A stretch of 64,000 nt of DNA from contig NZ_VEDO01000020.1 of NCBI RefSeq assembly GCF_007677875.1, forward strand, positions 46,848 to 110,847, written 5' to 3'. Under the pieces are notes generated by a model that saw only the letters and a list, made by a program, of their open reading frames with translations, made no database searches and was not told the origin of the DNA. How positions within the stretch are numbered: position 1 is the first letter of the stretch; the number at the start of each line of letters is the position of its first letter. The stretch comes from Variovorax boronicumulans (lineage in GTDB: Bacteria; Pseudomonadota; Gammaproteobacteria; Burkholderiales; Burkholderiaceae_C). This document shows positions 18,317-27,124 of this stretch, one piece after another. The translations under genes and the position numbers were made by a program.

Positions 18317-19696
18317 ATGACCACGCCCTACGCCCAACGCCGCGCCGAAGTCGCCCGCCAGATCGGGCGCGACGGCATCGCCATCGTGCCCACCGCACCG
18401 GAGCGCCAGCGCAACCGCGACAGCGACTTCCTGTACCGGCACGACAGCTACTTCTACTACCTGACCGGCTTCACTGAGCCCAATGCCTGGCTGGTCATCA
18501 CCGGCGACGGCAGCAGCACGCTGTTCTGCGCGCCCAAGGACCTGGAGCGCGAGATCTGGGACGGTTACCGGCTGGGCCCTGACGCAGCGCCCGAGGCCCT
18601 GGGCGTGAGCGCGGCCCACTCGGTCGCCACGCTGGACGCCCAGTTGCCCAAGCTGCTGGAGAACCGTGGCACGGTCTGGTTCCCGTTCGCGATCCACAAG
18701 GGGCTGGAGTCGCGCATCGACGGCTGGCTGTCCTCGGTGCGCGCACGCGTGCGCTTCGGTGCGCTGTGTCCCGAATCGCAGCGCGACCTGTGCGGCATCC
18801 TGGACGAGATGCGGCTGGTCAAGGACGCGCACGAGCAGGACATCATGCGCCGTGCCGCGCAGATCAGCGCCCAGGCCCACATCCGCGCCATGCAGACCAG
18901 CGCGCGCATGCTGCGCGAAGGGAAGCAGGTGCGCGAGTACCACCTGGACGCCGAACTGCTGCACGCCTTCCGCATGGGCGGCTCGCAGTACCCGGCTTAC
19001 GGCTCCATCGTGGCGGCCGGCGCCAACGCCTGCGTGCTGCACTACCGCGCCGACGCCGCGCCCGTGCGCGACGGCGAACTCGTGCTGATCGACGCCGGCT
19101 GCGAACTCGACGGCTACGCCAGCGACATCACGCGCACCTTCCCCGCCAACGGCCGGTTCACGGGTCCGCAGCGCGCGCTGTACGAACTGGTTCTCGCCAG
19201 CCAGGACGCGGCCGTGGCCGCCACGCGGGCGGGCAGGCGCTTCAACGACCCGCACGAGGCCACCGTCAAGGTGCTGGCCCAGGGCATGCTGGACCTCGGC
19301 CTGCTGGACAGGAACAAGGTCGGCAGCGTGGACGACGTGATCGAGAAGCGCGCCTACTTCGCCTACTACATGCACCGCACCGGCCACTGGCTGGGCATGG
19401 ACGTGCACGACTGCGGCAGCTACGTGGAGCCCAGCGAGATCGGCAACGGCAGCCAGCGCAAGGACGCGCTGTCGGGCGAGACCATCACCGACCGGCCCAG
19501 CCGCATCCTGCGCCCCGGCATGGTGCTGACCATCGAACCCGGCATCTACGTGCGGCCCGGCACCGAAGCGCCGGAGCAGTTCCACGGCATCGGCATCCGC
19601 ATCGAGGACGACGCCATCGTCACGGCCGACGGCTGCGAACTCATCACGCGCGGCGTGCCGGTCAAGGCCGACGAGATCGAGGCGCTGATGCGCTGA
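18317..19696 (+). CDS. pepP: Xaa-Pro aminopeptidase (aminopeptidase P)
   Basis: 459 residues, M24B metallopeptidase. An aminopeptidase-P N-terminal domain (about 1-135, with RHDSYFYYLTGF) precedes the pita-bread catalytic domain. Dinuclear-metal ligands are visible as LIDAGCELDGYASDITRTFP (two Asp), HRTGHWLGMDVHD (His), LTIEPGIYV (Glu) and GIRIEDDAIV (Glu). It removes N-terminal residues preceding proline. It follows the SDR-like gene by 24 bp and probably shares its transcript. Confidence 0.95.
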   Translation: MTTPYAQRRAEVARQIGRDGIAIVPTAPERQRNRDSDFLYRHDSYFYYLTGFTEPNAWLVITGDGSSTLFCAPKDLEREIWDGYRLGPDAAPEALGVSAAHSVATLDAQLPKLLENRGTVWFPFAIHKGLESRIDGWLSSVRARVRFGALCPESQRDLCGILDEMRLVKDAHEQDIMRRAAQISAQAHIRAMQTSARMLREGKQVREYHLDAELLHAFRMGGSQYPAYGSIVAAGANACVLHYRADAAPVRDGELVLIDAGCELDGYASDITRTFPANGRFTGPQRALYELVLASQDAAVAATRAGRRFNDPHEATVKVLAQGMLDLGLLDRNKVGSVDDVIEKRAYFAYYMHRTGHWLGMDVHDCGSYVEPSEIGNGSQRKDALSGETITDRPSRILRPGMVLTIEPGIYVRPGTEAPEQFHGIGIRIEDDAIVTADGCELITRGVPVKADEIEALMR

Positions 19697-19751
19697 GTCC
19701 GGCAGGCGTCGTGGGAATGGGCTGACAGATCCACGTCTTGAGAAGAGCAAG

Positions 19752-20561
19752 ATGAAGCACATGCGTACAACCAAACGCCGCCTCACCAAGCTCGCCTTCG
19801 CGCTGTACGGCCTGGGCCTCGGCGCCTCGGCGGGGGCGCAGACCATGCCACTGCAGACCGGTCGCGGTGCGCCCCAGCAGCGGGCCGCCACGGCGGTCGA
19901 CACACGCTGGAAGGAGAGCTTCGACGCCTTCGCCGCGGCCGACCTGAAGCAGGCGCCGCAGACCGGCGGCGTGCTGTTCGTCGGCAGCTCTTCGATCCGG
20001 CTCTGGGACGATCTGGAAACCCAGTTCGACAAGATGCCCGTGATCAAGCGCGGCTTCGGCGGCTCCCGCATGCTGGATGTGGCCGCCCACGTGGAGCAGC
20101 TGGTCCTGCCTTACAAACCCCGGCTGATCGTCGTCTACGCCGGCGACAACGACCTGGCCGAAGGCCGCACGCCGCAGCAGGTGCTGGACAGCTTCGCCGA
20201 GTTCGTCGAACGCGTGCGCGCCGAACTGCCCGACACGCGCATCGCCTACCTGTCGATCAAGCCCAGCCCCTCGCGCGTGGCGCTGCTCCCGCAGGCCATG
20301 CAGGCCAACGCGCTCATCGCGGGCTACAGCGCGAAAACGCCGAACCTGGACTTCATCGACATCTACTCGCGCATGCTCGATGCCGATGGCAAGCCGCGCA
20401 CCGACCTGTACTCGGCCGACGCGCTGCACATGAACCCGGCCGGCTACGCGATCTGGAAGAGTACGATCACGCCGCACCTGCTGCCGCAGCAGCCTCAGGC
20501 AGCCGCGCTCAACGCGGCAGCACTGCAGAAGACGGCGGTGTCGGCCCAGCCTGCCCCTTGA
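19752..20561 (+). CDS. exported SGNH/GDSL-type hydrolase
   Basis: 269 residues with a signal peptide (about 1-29, ending SAGAQ). The SGNH blocks are clear: VLFVGSSSIRLWDDL (catalytic Ser), GFGGSRMLD, VVYAGDNDLAEG (Asn block) and DALHMNPAGYAIWK (catalytic Asp and His). It is an esterase or acylhydrolase of the periplasm or medium; the substrate is unknown. Its last 53 bases overlap the 3' end of the convergent OpgC-like gene. Confidence 0.9.
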   Translation: MKHMRTTKRRLTKLAFALYGLGLGASAGAQTMPLQTGRGAPQQRAATAVDTRWKESFDAFAAADLKQAPQTGGVLFVGSSSIRLWDDLETQFDKMPVIKRGFGGSRMLDVAAHVEQLVLPYKPRLIVVYAGDNDLAEGRTPQQVLDSFAEFVERVRAELPDTRIAYLSIKPSPSRVALLPQAMQANALIAGYSAKTPNLDFIDIYSRMLDADGKPRTDLYSADALHMNPAGYAIWKSTITPHLLPQQPQAAALNAAALQKTAVSAQPAP

Positions 20562-21717
20562 TGCGGCCCGCCGCGCGCGTCTGACGCCGCGCGGCCGCCT
20601 GGCGGTCCAACTCCTGGCTCAGCAGCGCCACGCCGTACAGCGCGGCGAACGAGACCACCACGATGCCCACGTCGATCCACGCGCTGCGCGCGGGCGTGGG
20701 CGCACCGAACAGCGCCAGCGCCAGCAGCGCCAGCACCAGGTGGCCGCAGAACACCGGCAGCGAGGCCGCACCCAGCGTCTCCAGCGCGCGCACGCGCGGC
20801 AGGTGGGTGGCCAGCCAGGGCGCGTAATGCATGGCCAGCACCAGCAGCGCGAACAGGTTGAACAACCGCAGCGGCGCCAGCTGCCACTTGTCGAACAGCA
20901 TGTTCAGGCCGGCGTCCTGCGGGATCGGCACCTGGCCCACCACGTGGCGCCAGACAAAGCACACGGCCGCATAGACGATCGCGGTGTGCAGCAGCCAGCG
21001 CGGGAACACGACGGGCGGGCGCTGGGCGGCGCGCTCGGCCCCCATCCACAGCCCCATGATCCAGAGGAACTGCCAGGCCAGCACGTCGAAGGCGCCGGTC
21101 TGTACCAGCGGCACGCGGATGCCGGCGGCGGGCGCCAGCGCCTCGTAGAGCCAGGCGCCGACCTTGAACTGCGCGGCCAGCCACAGCGCCACGCTGCAAG
21201 CCAGGATGCCGCCCCAACCATGGCGCAGGCCGTGCAGCAGCACCATGGGGCTGATCAGCATGAACAGCACGTACAGCGGCAGGATGTCCAGCAGCGGCGG
21301 GCTGTAGATCAAGAGCAGTGCGCCGACCAGCGCGTGCAGCGGCTCGTGCAGGTAGTACTTCATGAGGCCGGTGATGGCGTCCTCCTGCAGCACCACGGCG
21401 ATCAGCGCCACCACGCTGAACAGGAACAGCAGCATGGCGGCCTGGCACAGGTAGATCTTGGCCACGCGGCGGTAGAAGGCCGCGCGCATGCGGTCTTCGC
21501 CCTCCTTGCGCTCGCGGCCGGCATAGACCATTCCGGCCATGAAGCCCGAGAGCAGCACGAAGCCCTCGGCCGCCGAAACGAAGCCGAAGGGCTGCCCGGT
21601 GGGCGAGGCGAACAGCGTGGGCAGATGGGTGAATGTCATCAGCACCAGCATGAGGCCGCGCAGCGCGTCGATCTGCCACAGGCGCTGGCTGGGGGCGGGT
21701 GGGGTCGACGACGTCAT
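20509..21717 (-). CDS. OpgC-domain membrane acyltransferase-like protein
   Basis: 402 residues with about ten transmembrane helices. The opening QRLWQIDALRGLMLVLMTFT, then GFVSAAEGFVLLSGFMAG and ERRKEGEDRMR-like cytosolic loop (ERKEGEDRMRAAFYRR) match OpgC, the integral-membrane protein that succinylates osmoregulated periplasmic glucans. Whether this copy does so is unproven, since opgG/opgH are not nearby. Its ATG overlaps the BrkB-like stop (ATGA). The 3' end overlaps the convergent SGNH gene by 53 bp. Confidence 0.88.
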   Translation of the reverse strand: MTSSTPPAPSQRLWQIDALRGLMLVLMTFTHLPTLFASPTGQPFGFVSAAEGFVLLSGFMAGMVYAGRERKEGEDRMRAAFYRRVAKIYLCQAAMLLFLFSVVALIAVVLQEDAITGLMKYYLHEPLHALVGALLLIYSPPLLDILPLYVLFMLISPMVLLHGLRHGWGGILACSVALWLAAQFKVGAWLYEALAPAAGIRVPLVQTGAFDVLAWQFLWIMGLWMGAERAAQRPPVVFPRWLLHTAIVYAAVCFVWRHVVGQVPIPQDAGLNMLFDKWQLAPLRLFNLFALLVLAMHYAPWLATHLPRVRALETLGAASLPVFCGHLVLALLALALFGAPTPARSAWIDVGIVVVSFAALYGVALLSQELDRQAAARRQTRAAGRIKGQAGPTPPSSAVLPR

Positions 21718-22676
21718 CGCGCAAGCCTATCCGCGGTCCGGAATCCCGCAGGCGCAGCGGGTTCTGCGGCGCCCAGGCGCTCGAACTCGGCGATCACCTG
21801 CGCGCCGAGCAGCAGCAGCGCCGCGGCCAGTTCCAGCGTCAGCAGAACGGCAATGGCCGTGGTCAGCGAACCGTAGACCTGCCCGATCTGCGACAGCGTG
21901 GCCATGTACCAGACCAGCACGCGGCGCGATATCTCCCACAACACGGCCGCGGCGAGAGCGCCCAGCAGGGCGTGCGCGGGAGAGGGCCTGCCGACCGGCA
22001 GCACGAGGTAGATGGCGGTCAGCACAAACACCTCTCCTGCGAAGCCCAGCAGATAGAGCAACACCGTGGAGACGTGGTCCAGCGACCAGTCACGCCAGAG
22101 AAAGTGCAGTTCTTCGCGCCCCACCGCCTGCAGTGCACCGGAGACCAGCGTCACCACCAGCAGTCCCGCCCCCAGCACCAGGATGCAGACATAAGGCAGC
22201 ACGGCCGACACGGCGAAATGCCGACGCCGCACCACCCGGTGGTGGAACACGACGGACATCGCGTTCTCCAGCACCGTGAATGCGAGCGAGCTGAAAAACA
22301 ACATGCTGGCCAGCAGCACCCAGCCCAGCACCTCACGGTGCGCCAGAAAATTCGCCAACTCGGCCACCACGGCGCCCGATTGGCCGGGCAGCAGCCAAGC
22401 CAGGTAGTGCCGCAAGGTGGCCAGCAAGGCCGCCTCGTCGATGAAGTGCGACAGCGCGATCACCGTCAGGATCAGCATGGGCACGATCGACAGCAGCGCG
22501 TAATAGGCCACCGCGCCCGCCAGCAGCAGCCCCTGGTTGGCCTTGAACGCCTTGACGACCCGCCAGGCAAAGCCAGCCGGGTCCGTCAGCAGCAGCTTGA
22601 GCTGTTCACGGACCGGGGGGCTGCGGTGCACCATCGGGGTCCGGCTCGGCGGGCCGGCCAGGTTCGGGCGCACCAT
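21714..22676 (-). CDS. YihY/BrkB-family inner-membrane protein
   Basis: 320 residues with six hydrophobic helices. KANQGLLLAGAVAYYALLSI, GWVLLASMLFFSSLAFTVLE and YGSLTTAIAVLLTLELAAAL are characteristic of the YihY family, once mis-called ribonuclease BN. The function is not settled; transport roles have been proposed. The start at 22676 could be replaced by an internal Met at 22634. It is coupled to the downstream OpgC-like gene by a 4-bp overlap. Confidence 0.9.
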   Translation of the reverse strand: MVRPNLAGPPSRTPMVHRSPPVREQLKLLLTDPAGFAWRVVKAFKANQGLLLAGAVAYYALLSIVPMLILTVIALSHFIDEAALLATLRHYLAWLLPGQSGAVVAELANFLAHREVLGWVLLASMLFFSSLAFTVLENAMSVVFHHRVVRRRHFAVSAVLPYVCILVLGAGLLVVTLVSGALQAVGREELHFLWRDWSLDHVSTVLLYLLGFAGEVFVLTAIYLVLPVGRPSPAHALLGALAAAVLWEISRRVLVWYMATLSQIGQVYGSLTTAIAVLLTLELAAALLLLGAQVIAEFERLGAAEPAAPAGFRTADRLAR

Positions 22677-22854
22677 CGCCGGGCTCGACGGGCATGCCGC
22701 CCGGCTCGGGCTCGCCGTCGTCTTCGCCGTGGCGGCGTGGGGGGCGGTGGGACTGGGTCATGGCGCTCTCGGTGTAGTGGCGCCCATCATCGTGGGCGAC
22801 CATGCCCGGGCCGCCCGGCCGCTGCCGCGAAGCGGTGTAGTCGCGGACCGACAT
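22606..22854 (-). CDS. possible small Pro/Asp-rich hypothetical protein
   Basis: An 82-codon frame of low complexity (for example EDDGEPEPGGMPVEPGDGAP) overlapping the start of the BrkB-like gene in another frame. A shorter version would begin at 22761 (MTQSHRPPRR). There is no homology I recognise. Composition could be an artefact of high GC, so this is only a possibility. Confidence 0.25.
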   Translation of the reverse strand: MSVRDYTASRQRPGGPGMVAHDDGRHYTESAMTQSHRPPRRHGEDDGEPEPGGMPVEPGDGAPEPGRPAEPDPDGAPQPPGP

Positions 22855-22879
22855 CCTGCCGGAGGCCCGCGTCCAGCGT

Positions 22880-23248
22880 TCAAACCTTGACTTCGACCAC
22901 CTGCGCGAAGCCGCCGAAGATCATGCGCTTGCCGTCAAAGGGCATGGGCGGGTTGCCCGGCGCGGACGGGTCCATGCGCGGGTCTTCCATCATCTTCTTC
23001 ATGGCGGCGTCGCGCGTGGCCTTGTCCGGCCATTCGACCCAGGAGAACGCCACCGTCTCCTCGGCCGTGGCCTGCACGGCGCGGTAGAAATCCGTGAGCT
23101 TGCCGTGGGGCACGTCGTCGCCCCAGCCCTCGATCACGCGCAGCGCGCCAAGCTCCAGGAAGATCGGGTCGAGCTGGCGCGCGTGCTCGATGAACTTCTG
23201 CTTGTGGGCGGTCGGAACGGCAATCACGAAACCATCGATGTAGGACAT
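22880..23248 (-). CDS. DUF1428-domain protein
   Basis: 122 residues, cytoplasmic. MSYIDGFVIAVPTAHKQKF, RVIEGWGDDVPHGKLTDFY, VAFSWVEWPDKATRDAAMKK and FDGKRMIFGGFAQVVE are hallmark blocks of DUF1428, a ferredoxin-like dimeric alpha/beta barrel family without assigned reaction. It lies downstream of the GntR gene on the same strand, 98 bp away, so a shared transcript is possible but not obvious. Confidence 0.92.
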   Translation of the reverse strand: MSYIDGFVIAVPTAHKQKFIEHARQLDPIFLELGALRVIEGWGDDVPHGKLTDFYRAVQATAEETVAFSWVEWPDKATRDAAMKKMMEDPRMDPSAPGNPPMPFDGKRMIFGGFAQVVEVKV

Positions 23249-23346
23249 GTGTTGACTCCAGTGGATTGAACGGTCGGCGCGCCCGTCCAGGCGCACCCCG
23301 CCCCCCTCGACGAACGAAGGTGGGCCGGATCGACATCGCCGGCCAC

Positions 23347-24075
23347 TCAGCGCCGTGCCGCCACCAGCTTCATGCCCGGCATGAGTTCGGCCGCCAGCTC
23401 GGGCCGCTCCAGCGCGTAGTCGAGGTTCATGCGCGCGATCTCCACATGCTCCTCGCCCAGGGCCTGGGCGCGGTAGCCCTGGCCCTTCTCGATCGCCTGC
23501 ACCATGGCGTGGTGCGTGCGGTGCGCCTGCTGCATCCACTGCTGGCCTTCCTGCATGGACGACTGCATGGGCAGCATGGCGCTGGGCGCGGCGAAGGGCT
23601 GGCTGTCCAGCAGGTCCATGATGCGCTTGACCGCCGCGTTGCCGCAGCCCTCCACCACGAGCCGGTGGAAGCGGTCGTTCATCTCCACGTAGGCCGCGTA
23701 GTCGTCCAGCTCCATGGTGGGCTTGTGGACGGCCTTGTCGCCCTCGTCCAGGCAGTCGTGCAGCTCGCGCAGCAGCTGGCGCGGCGCGCCGTCCTCGGCC
23801 AGCAGGCGCAGCGCCAGGCCCTCGATCACGCCGCGCACGCGGATCGCGTCGGCGATCTCCTGCGAGGTGAAGCGGCGCATCTGGTAGCCGCCGGCCGGCG
23901 AGGGCTCGATCAGCCCTTCGTGCTCCAGGCTGGCCAGCGCCAGGCGCACGGGCGTGCGCGAGGCATTGAGCTTCTCGGCCAGCGGGATCTCGGCCAGGCG
24001 CTCGCCGGGGCCGAATTCGCCCTTCAGGATCATGTCGCGCAGCTGCACGAGCACGCGGGATTGTTGGGAGTCCAT
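23347..24075 (-). CDS. GntR-family regulator with FCD ligand domain
   Basis: 242 residues. A winged helix at about 5-70 (EFGPGERLAEIPLAEKLNAS, RTPVRLALASLEHEGLI) is followed by an FCD effector domain with metal-type ligands (YVEMNDRFHRLVVEGCGN, HRTHHAMVQAIEKGQG). FadR/FCD regulators normally repress catabolic genes until a carboxylate or amino-type ligand binds. It is divergent from the Rieske oxygenase gene. Three TGCATGCA palindromes in the 270-bp gap are its likely operators, so I take it to be the switch of the 24-36 kb operon. Confidence 0.93.
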   Translation of the reverse strand: MDSQQSRVLVQLRDMILKGEFGPGERLAEIPLAEKLNASRTPVRLALASLEHEGLIEPSPAGGYQMRRFTSQEIADAIRVRGVIEGLALRLLAEDGAPRQLLRELHDCLDEGDKAVHKPTMELDDYAAYVEMNDRFHRLVVEGCGNAAVKRIMDLLDSQPFAAPSAMLPMQSSMQEGQQWMQQAHRTHHAMVQAIEKGQGYRAQALGEEHVEIARMNLDYALERPELAAELMPGMKLVAARR

Positions 24076-24085
24076 GAGGGCCTCG

Positions 24086-24307
24086 TTGCATGCAGGGTTT
24101 GGTTGCCGATTGTAGAAGTCGCTCTCAGTGCACGCAGAACTCCGTCAATTGGCCTGATTTCTGCATGCAGATGTTTCAAGACGCAAGAGGGAAAACGTGA
24201 GCGCACCGTTTTGACGCAGCTCAAACGCCCTAAATCCCGAGCAATTCAGTGTGACAAGGCTTTGACGCAGATCAGATGATGCAGACAATGAATCCCATTG
24301 CATGCAA
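24086..24307. promoter_or_regulatory. divergent control region with three TGCATGCA palindromes and a -35/-10 pair
   Basis: TGCATGCA occurs at 24087-24094, 24162-24169 (inside CTGCATGCAG) and 24299-24306 (inside TTGCATGCAA). TTTGACGCAGCTCA at 24210-24223 is repeated as TTTGACGCAGATCA at 24261-24274, one mismatch. TTGACG (24262-24267) and GACAAT (24284-24289) with a 16-bp spacer form a plausible sigma-70 promoter for the Rieske operon, and the third palindrome falls at the expected transcription start. Binding by the adjacent GntR protein is inferred. Confidence 0.6.
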
Positions 24308-24344
24308 CGGCGTGCAGATCTGATTTCACCCCTGGAGCCCCACG

Positions 24345-25673
24345 ATGATCAGCGCTGAACAGAACGACTTCATCACCCGCGTCGGCCGCGGCACGCCGGC
24401 CGGCACGCTGCTGCGCCAGTACTGGCAGCCCGTGGCCCTGTCCGAGGAGCTGCGCGGCCCGCGACCGCTCAAGCCCGTGCAGCTCATGGGCCAGCACTTC
24501 GTGCTGTTCCGCGACGAGACCGGCCGCGTCGGCCTGCTGGACCGCGACTGCCCGCACCGCGGCGCCGACCTGGCCTACGGCCGGCTCGAGAACGGCGGCC
24601 TGCGCTGCGCCTTCCACGGCTGGCTGTTCGACGCCAGCGGCCAGTGCCTGGAGACGCCGGCCGAGCCCGCCGGCAGCAAGCTCTGCACGCGCATCAAGCA
24701 AGGCGCCTACCCGGTGGTGGAGAAGAGCGGCATTGTGTTCGCCTACATCGGCGAGGGCGAACCGCCGGCCTTCCCCGACTTCGACTGCTTCGTCGCGCCC
24801 GACAGCCACACCTTCGCGTTCAAGGGCCTGTGGGAATGCAACTGGCTGCAGGCGCTGGAGGTGGGCATGGACCCGGCCCACGCCTCCTTCCTGCACCGCT
24901 TCTACGAGGACGAGGACACCTCGGAGAGCTACGGCAAGCAGTTCCGCGGCGCCTCGGCCGACTCCGACATGGCCATCACCCAGGTGCTGCGCGAATACGA
25001 CCGGCCCGAGATCCGCGCCGAGGCCGCGCCCTACGGCATGCGCCTGACCACGCTGCGCACGCTCTCGCCCGAGCAGACCCACGTGCGCGTGACCAACGTG
25101 GTGTTTCCTCAGGCCTTCGTGATCCCGATGAGCACGGAGATGACGATCTCGCAGTGGCACGTGCCCGTGGACGACCACAGCTGCTACTGGTATGCGATCT
25201 TCACGAGCTTCACGGGCCCGGTGGACAAGGAGCAAATGCGCGCGCAGCGCCTCAAAACCATCGACCTTCCCGACTACACCTCGCGCAAGAACAAGCGCAA
25301 CCAGTACGGCTACAACGCCGATGAACAGCGCACCAAGACCTACACCGGCATGGGCGAGGACATCAACGTGCACGACCAATGGGCCTGCGAATCCATGGGG
25401 AGCATCCAGGACCGCACGCGCGAGCACCTGGGCACGACCGACAAGGGCATCATGCTGTACCGCCGCCAGCTCGTGAAGGCGATCGAGGCGGCGCAGGCCG
25501 GCGAGCCCGTGCCCATGCACCCGACGGCCGAGGAAGCCGGAAGCTTCACCGGCCCCCCCTCCATTGACGGCGTGGCGGCTGCCGACAAGACCGACAGCTA
25601 CTGCCTCGAAGCCGACCTGGCGCGCCGCCAGGGCTCCGACTGGGCCAGCGCCCGGCTGGCAACGGCAGCTTGA
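24345..25673 (+). CDS. Rieske non-heme iron oxygenase, alpha subunit (phthalate-dioxygenase type)
   Basis: 442 residues. The Rieske [2Fe-2S] domain has C69-P-H71 and C88-x2-H91 (CPHRG, CAFHGW). The catalytic domain carries D176, H179 and H184 in MDPAHASFLH, the bridging Asp and two ligands of the mononuclear iron. The single-subunit layout resembles phthalate 4,5-dioxygenase and O/N-demethylases rather than alpha/beta dioxygenases; no beta subunit gene is present. Electrons should come from the ferredoxin and reductase encoded 1.5 kb downstream. It is the first gene of the putative catabolic operon. The substrate is unknown. Confidence 0.93.
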   Translation: MISAEQNDFITRVGRGTPAGTLLRQYWQPVALSEELRGPRPLKPVQLMGQHFVLFRDETGRVGLLDRDCPHRGADLAYGRLENGGLRCAFHGWLFDASGQCLETPAEPAGSKLCTRIKQGAYPVVEKSGIVFAYIGEGEPPAFPDFDCFVAPDSHTFAFKGLWECNWLQALEVGMDPAHASFLHRFYEDEDTSESYGKQFRGASADSDMAITQVLREYDRPEIRAEAAPYGMRLTTLRTLSPEQTHVRVTNVVFPQAFVIPMSTEMTISQWHVPVDDHSCYWYAIFTSFTGPVDKEQMRAQRLKTIDLPDYTSRKNKRNQYGYNADEQRTKTYTGMGEDINVHDQWACESMGSIQDRTREHLGTTDKGIMLYRRQLVKAIEAAQAGEPVPMHPTAEEAGSFTGPPSIDGVAAADKTDSYCLEADLARRQGSDWASARLATAA

Positions 25674-25674
25674 C

Positions 25675-27114
25675 ATGAGCAACTTCGCCGAACGCTTCGG
25701 CCTCTGGAGCGCCGACCAACAGGCCCAGGCCGCCGAGATCGTCGCCCGCATCGACGCGGGCGAACTCGACGTGCTGCGCTTCGCCTGGCCCGACCAGCAC
25801 GGCGTGCTGCGCGGCAAGACGCTGGTGGCCGCGGCCGCGCGCGGCGCCCTGGCCAGCGGCATCAACCTCACGACCACACTGCTGGCCAAGGACACCTCGC
25901 ACCGCTCGGTGTTCCCGGTGTTCTCGGCCGGCGGCGGCTTCGCGCTCGAAGGCCTGCAGGGCGGCGCCGACTTCACAGTGCTGCCCGACCCCGGCACCTT
26001 CCGCATGCTGCCCTGGGCGCCGCGCACGGGCTGGGTGCTGTGCGACGCCTACATGAAGGACGGCCAGGCCTGCCCCTTCGCAACGCGCCGCATCCTGCAA
26101 CGCGCCATCGACCGCCTTGCGGCACGCGGCCTGGAGTTCGTGGCCGGCCTGGAGGTGGAGTTCCATGTATTCAAGCTCGACCAGGCCCCCATGGCGTTGG
26201 CCGACGCAGGCCAGCCCGGCACGCCGCCCGCCGTCTCGCTGCTCACGCACGGCCACCAGTACCTGACCGAGCTGCGCTATGACCGCGTGGACGCGCTCAT
26301 GGACCTGCTGCGCCAGCAGTTGCAGGCCCTGGGCCTGCCGCTGCATTCGCTGGAAATCGAGTTTGGCCCCAGCCAGTTCGAACTCGTGTTCGGCCCCACC
26401 GTGGGCCTGCTGCCGGCCGACACCATGGTGCTGCTGCGCAGCGCGATCAAGCAGATCTGCCAACGCCATGGGTACCACGCCACCTTCATGTGCCGCCCGA
26501 AGATCCCGAGCGTGATGTCCAGTGGCTGGCACCTGCACCAGTCGCTGCGCCACACGGCCAACGGCGTGAATGCCTTCATGCCCGAACGGGGCAGCGATCC
26601 GCTCAGCCCGCTCGGCATGCACTACCTGGCCGGGCTCAAGGCCCATGCCGTCGGCGCCGCTGCGCTGGCCAGCCCCACGTTGAACGGCTACCGGCGCTAC
26701 CGGCCCTTCTCGCTCGCGCCCGACCGCGCCATCTGGGCCCAGGACAACCGCGGCGCCATGCTGCGTGTGCTGGGCGCGCCGGGCGACAAGGCCTCGCGCA
26801 TCGAGAACCGCGTGGGCGAGCCCACGGCCAATCCCTACCTGTACCTGGCCTCGCAGATCGTCTCGGGCCTGCACGGCGTGGAGCAGGCCATGGACCCCGG
26901 CCCCTCGGCCGACGCACCCTACGAGACGCCGGCCGAGCAGCTGCCGCGCTCGCTGGATGCCGCGCTGGCCGCGCTGCAGGCCGACCCCGTGCTGGTCGAG
27001 GGCCTGGGCAAGGGCTTCGTCGACTACTACTGCCACATCAAGCAAGCGGAAATCGCCCGCTTCAACCTCGAAGTCACCGAGTGGGAACACCGCGAGTACT
27101 TCGACATGTTTTGA
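25675..27114 (+). CDS. glutamine-synthetase-family ligase (gamma-glutamylamine synthetase-like)
   Basis: 479 residues. A beta-grasp domain (about 15-115) precedes the catalytic domain with LEVEFHVF (metal Glu), SGWHLHQSL (metal His) and RIENRVGEPTANPY (active-site Arg/Glu). It is diverged from housekeeping GlnA and lacks the adenylylation-type C-terminus. Relatives such as PuuA, IpuC and AtdA1/TdnQ join glutamate to amines with ATP. Its place between a Rieske oxygenase and its ferredoxin recalls aniline degradation, where gamma-glutamylanilide formation comes first. A role in glutamylating an amine substrate is inference. It starts one base after the oxygenase stop. Confidence 0.87.
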   Translation: MSNFAERFGLWSADQQAQAAEIVARIDAGELDVLRFAWPDQHGVLRGKTLVAAAARGALASGINLTTTLLAKDTSHRSVFPVFSAGGGFALEGLQGGADFTVLPDPGTFRMLPWAPRTGWVLCDAYMKDGQACPFATRRILQRAIDRLAARGLEFVAGLEVEFHVFKLDQAPMALADAGQPGTPPAVSLLTHGHQYLTELRYDRVDALMDLLRQQLQALGLPLHSLEIEFGPSQFELVFGPTVGLLPADTMVLLRSAIKQICQRHGYHATFMCRPKIPSVMSSGWHLHQSLRHTANGVNAFMPERGSDPLSPLGMHYLAGLKAHAVGAAALASPTLNGYRRYRPFSLAPDRAIWAQDNRGAMLRVLGAPGDKASRIENRVGEPTANPYLYLASQIVSGLHGVEQAMDPGPSADAPYETPAEQLPRSLDAALAALQADPVLVEGLGKGFVDYYCHIKQAEIARFNLEVTEWEHREYFDMF

Positions 27115-27124
27115 GCACCACCAC

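Noticed and set aside
25675..27114. Housekeeping glutamine synthetase GlnA
   Set aside because: The sequence diverges from GlnA in the C-terminal part and lies inside a catabolic operon without glnK, glnL or glnG; it fits the gamma-glutamylamine ligase branch better.
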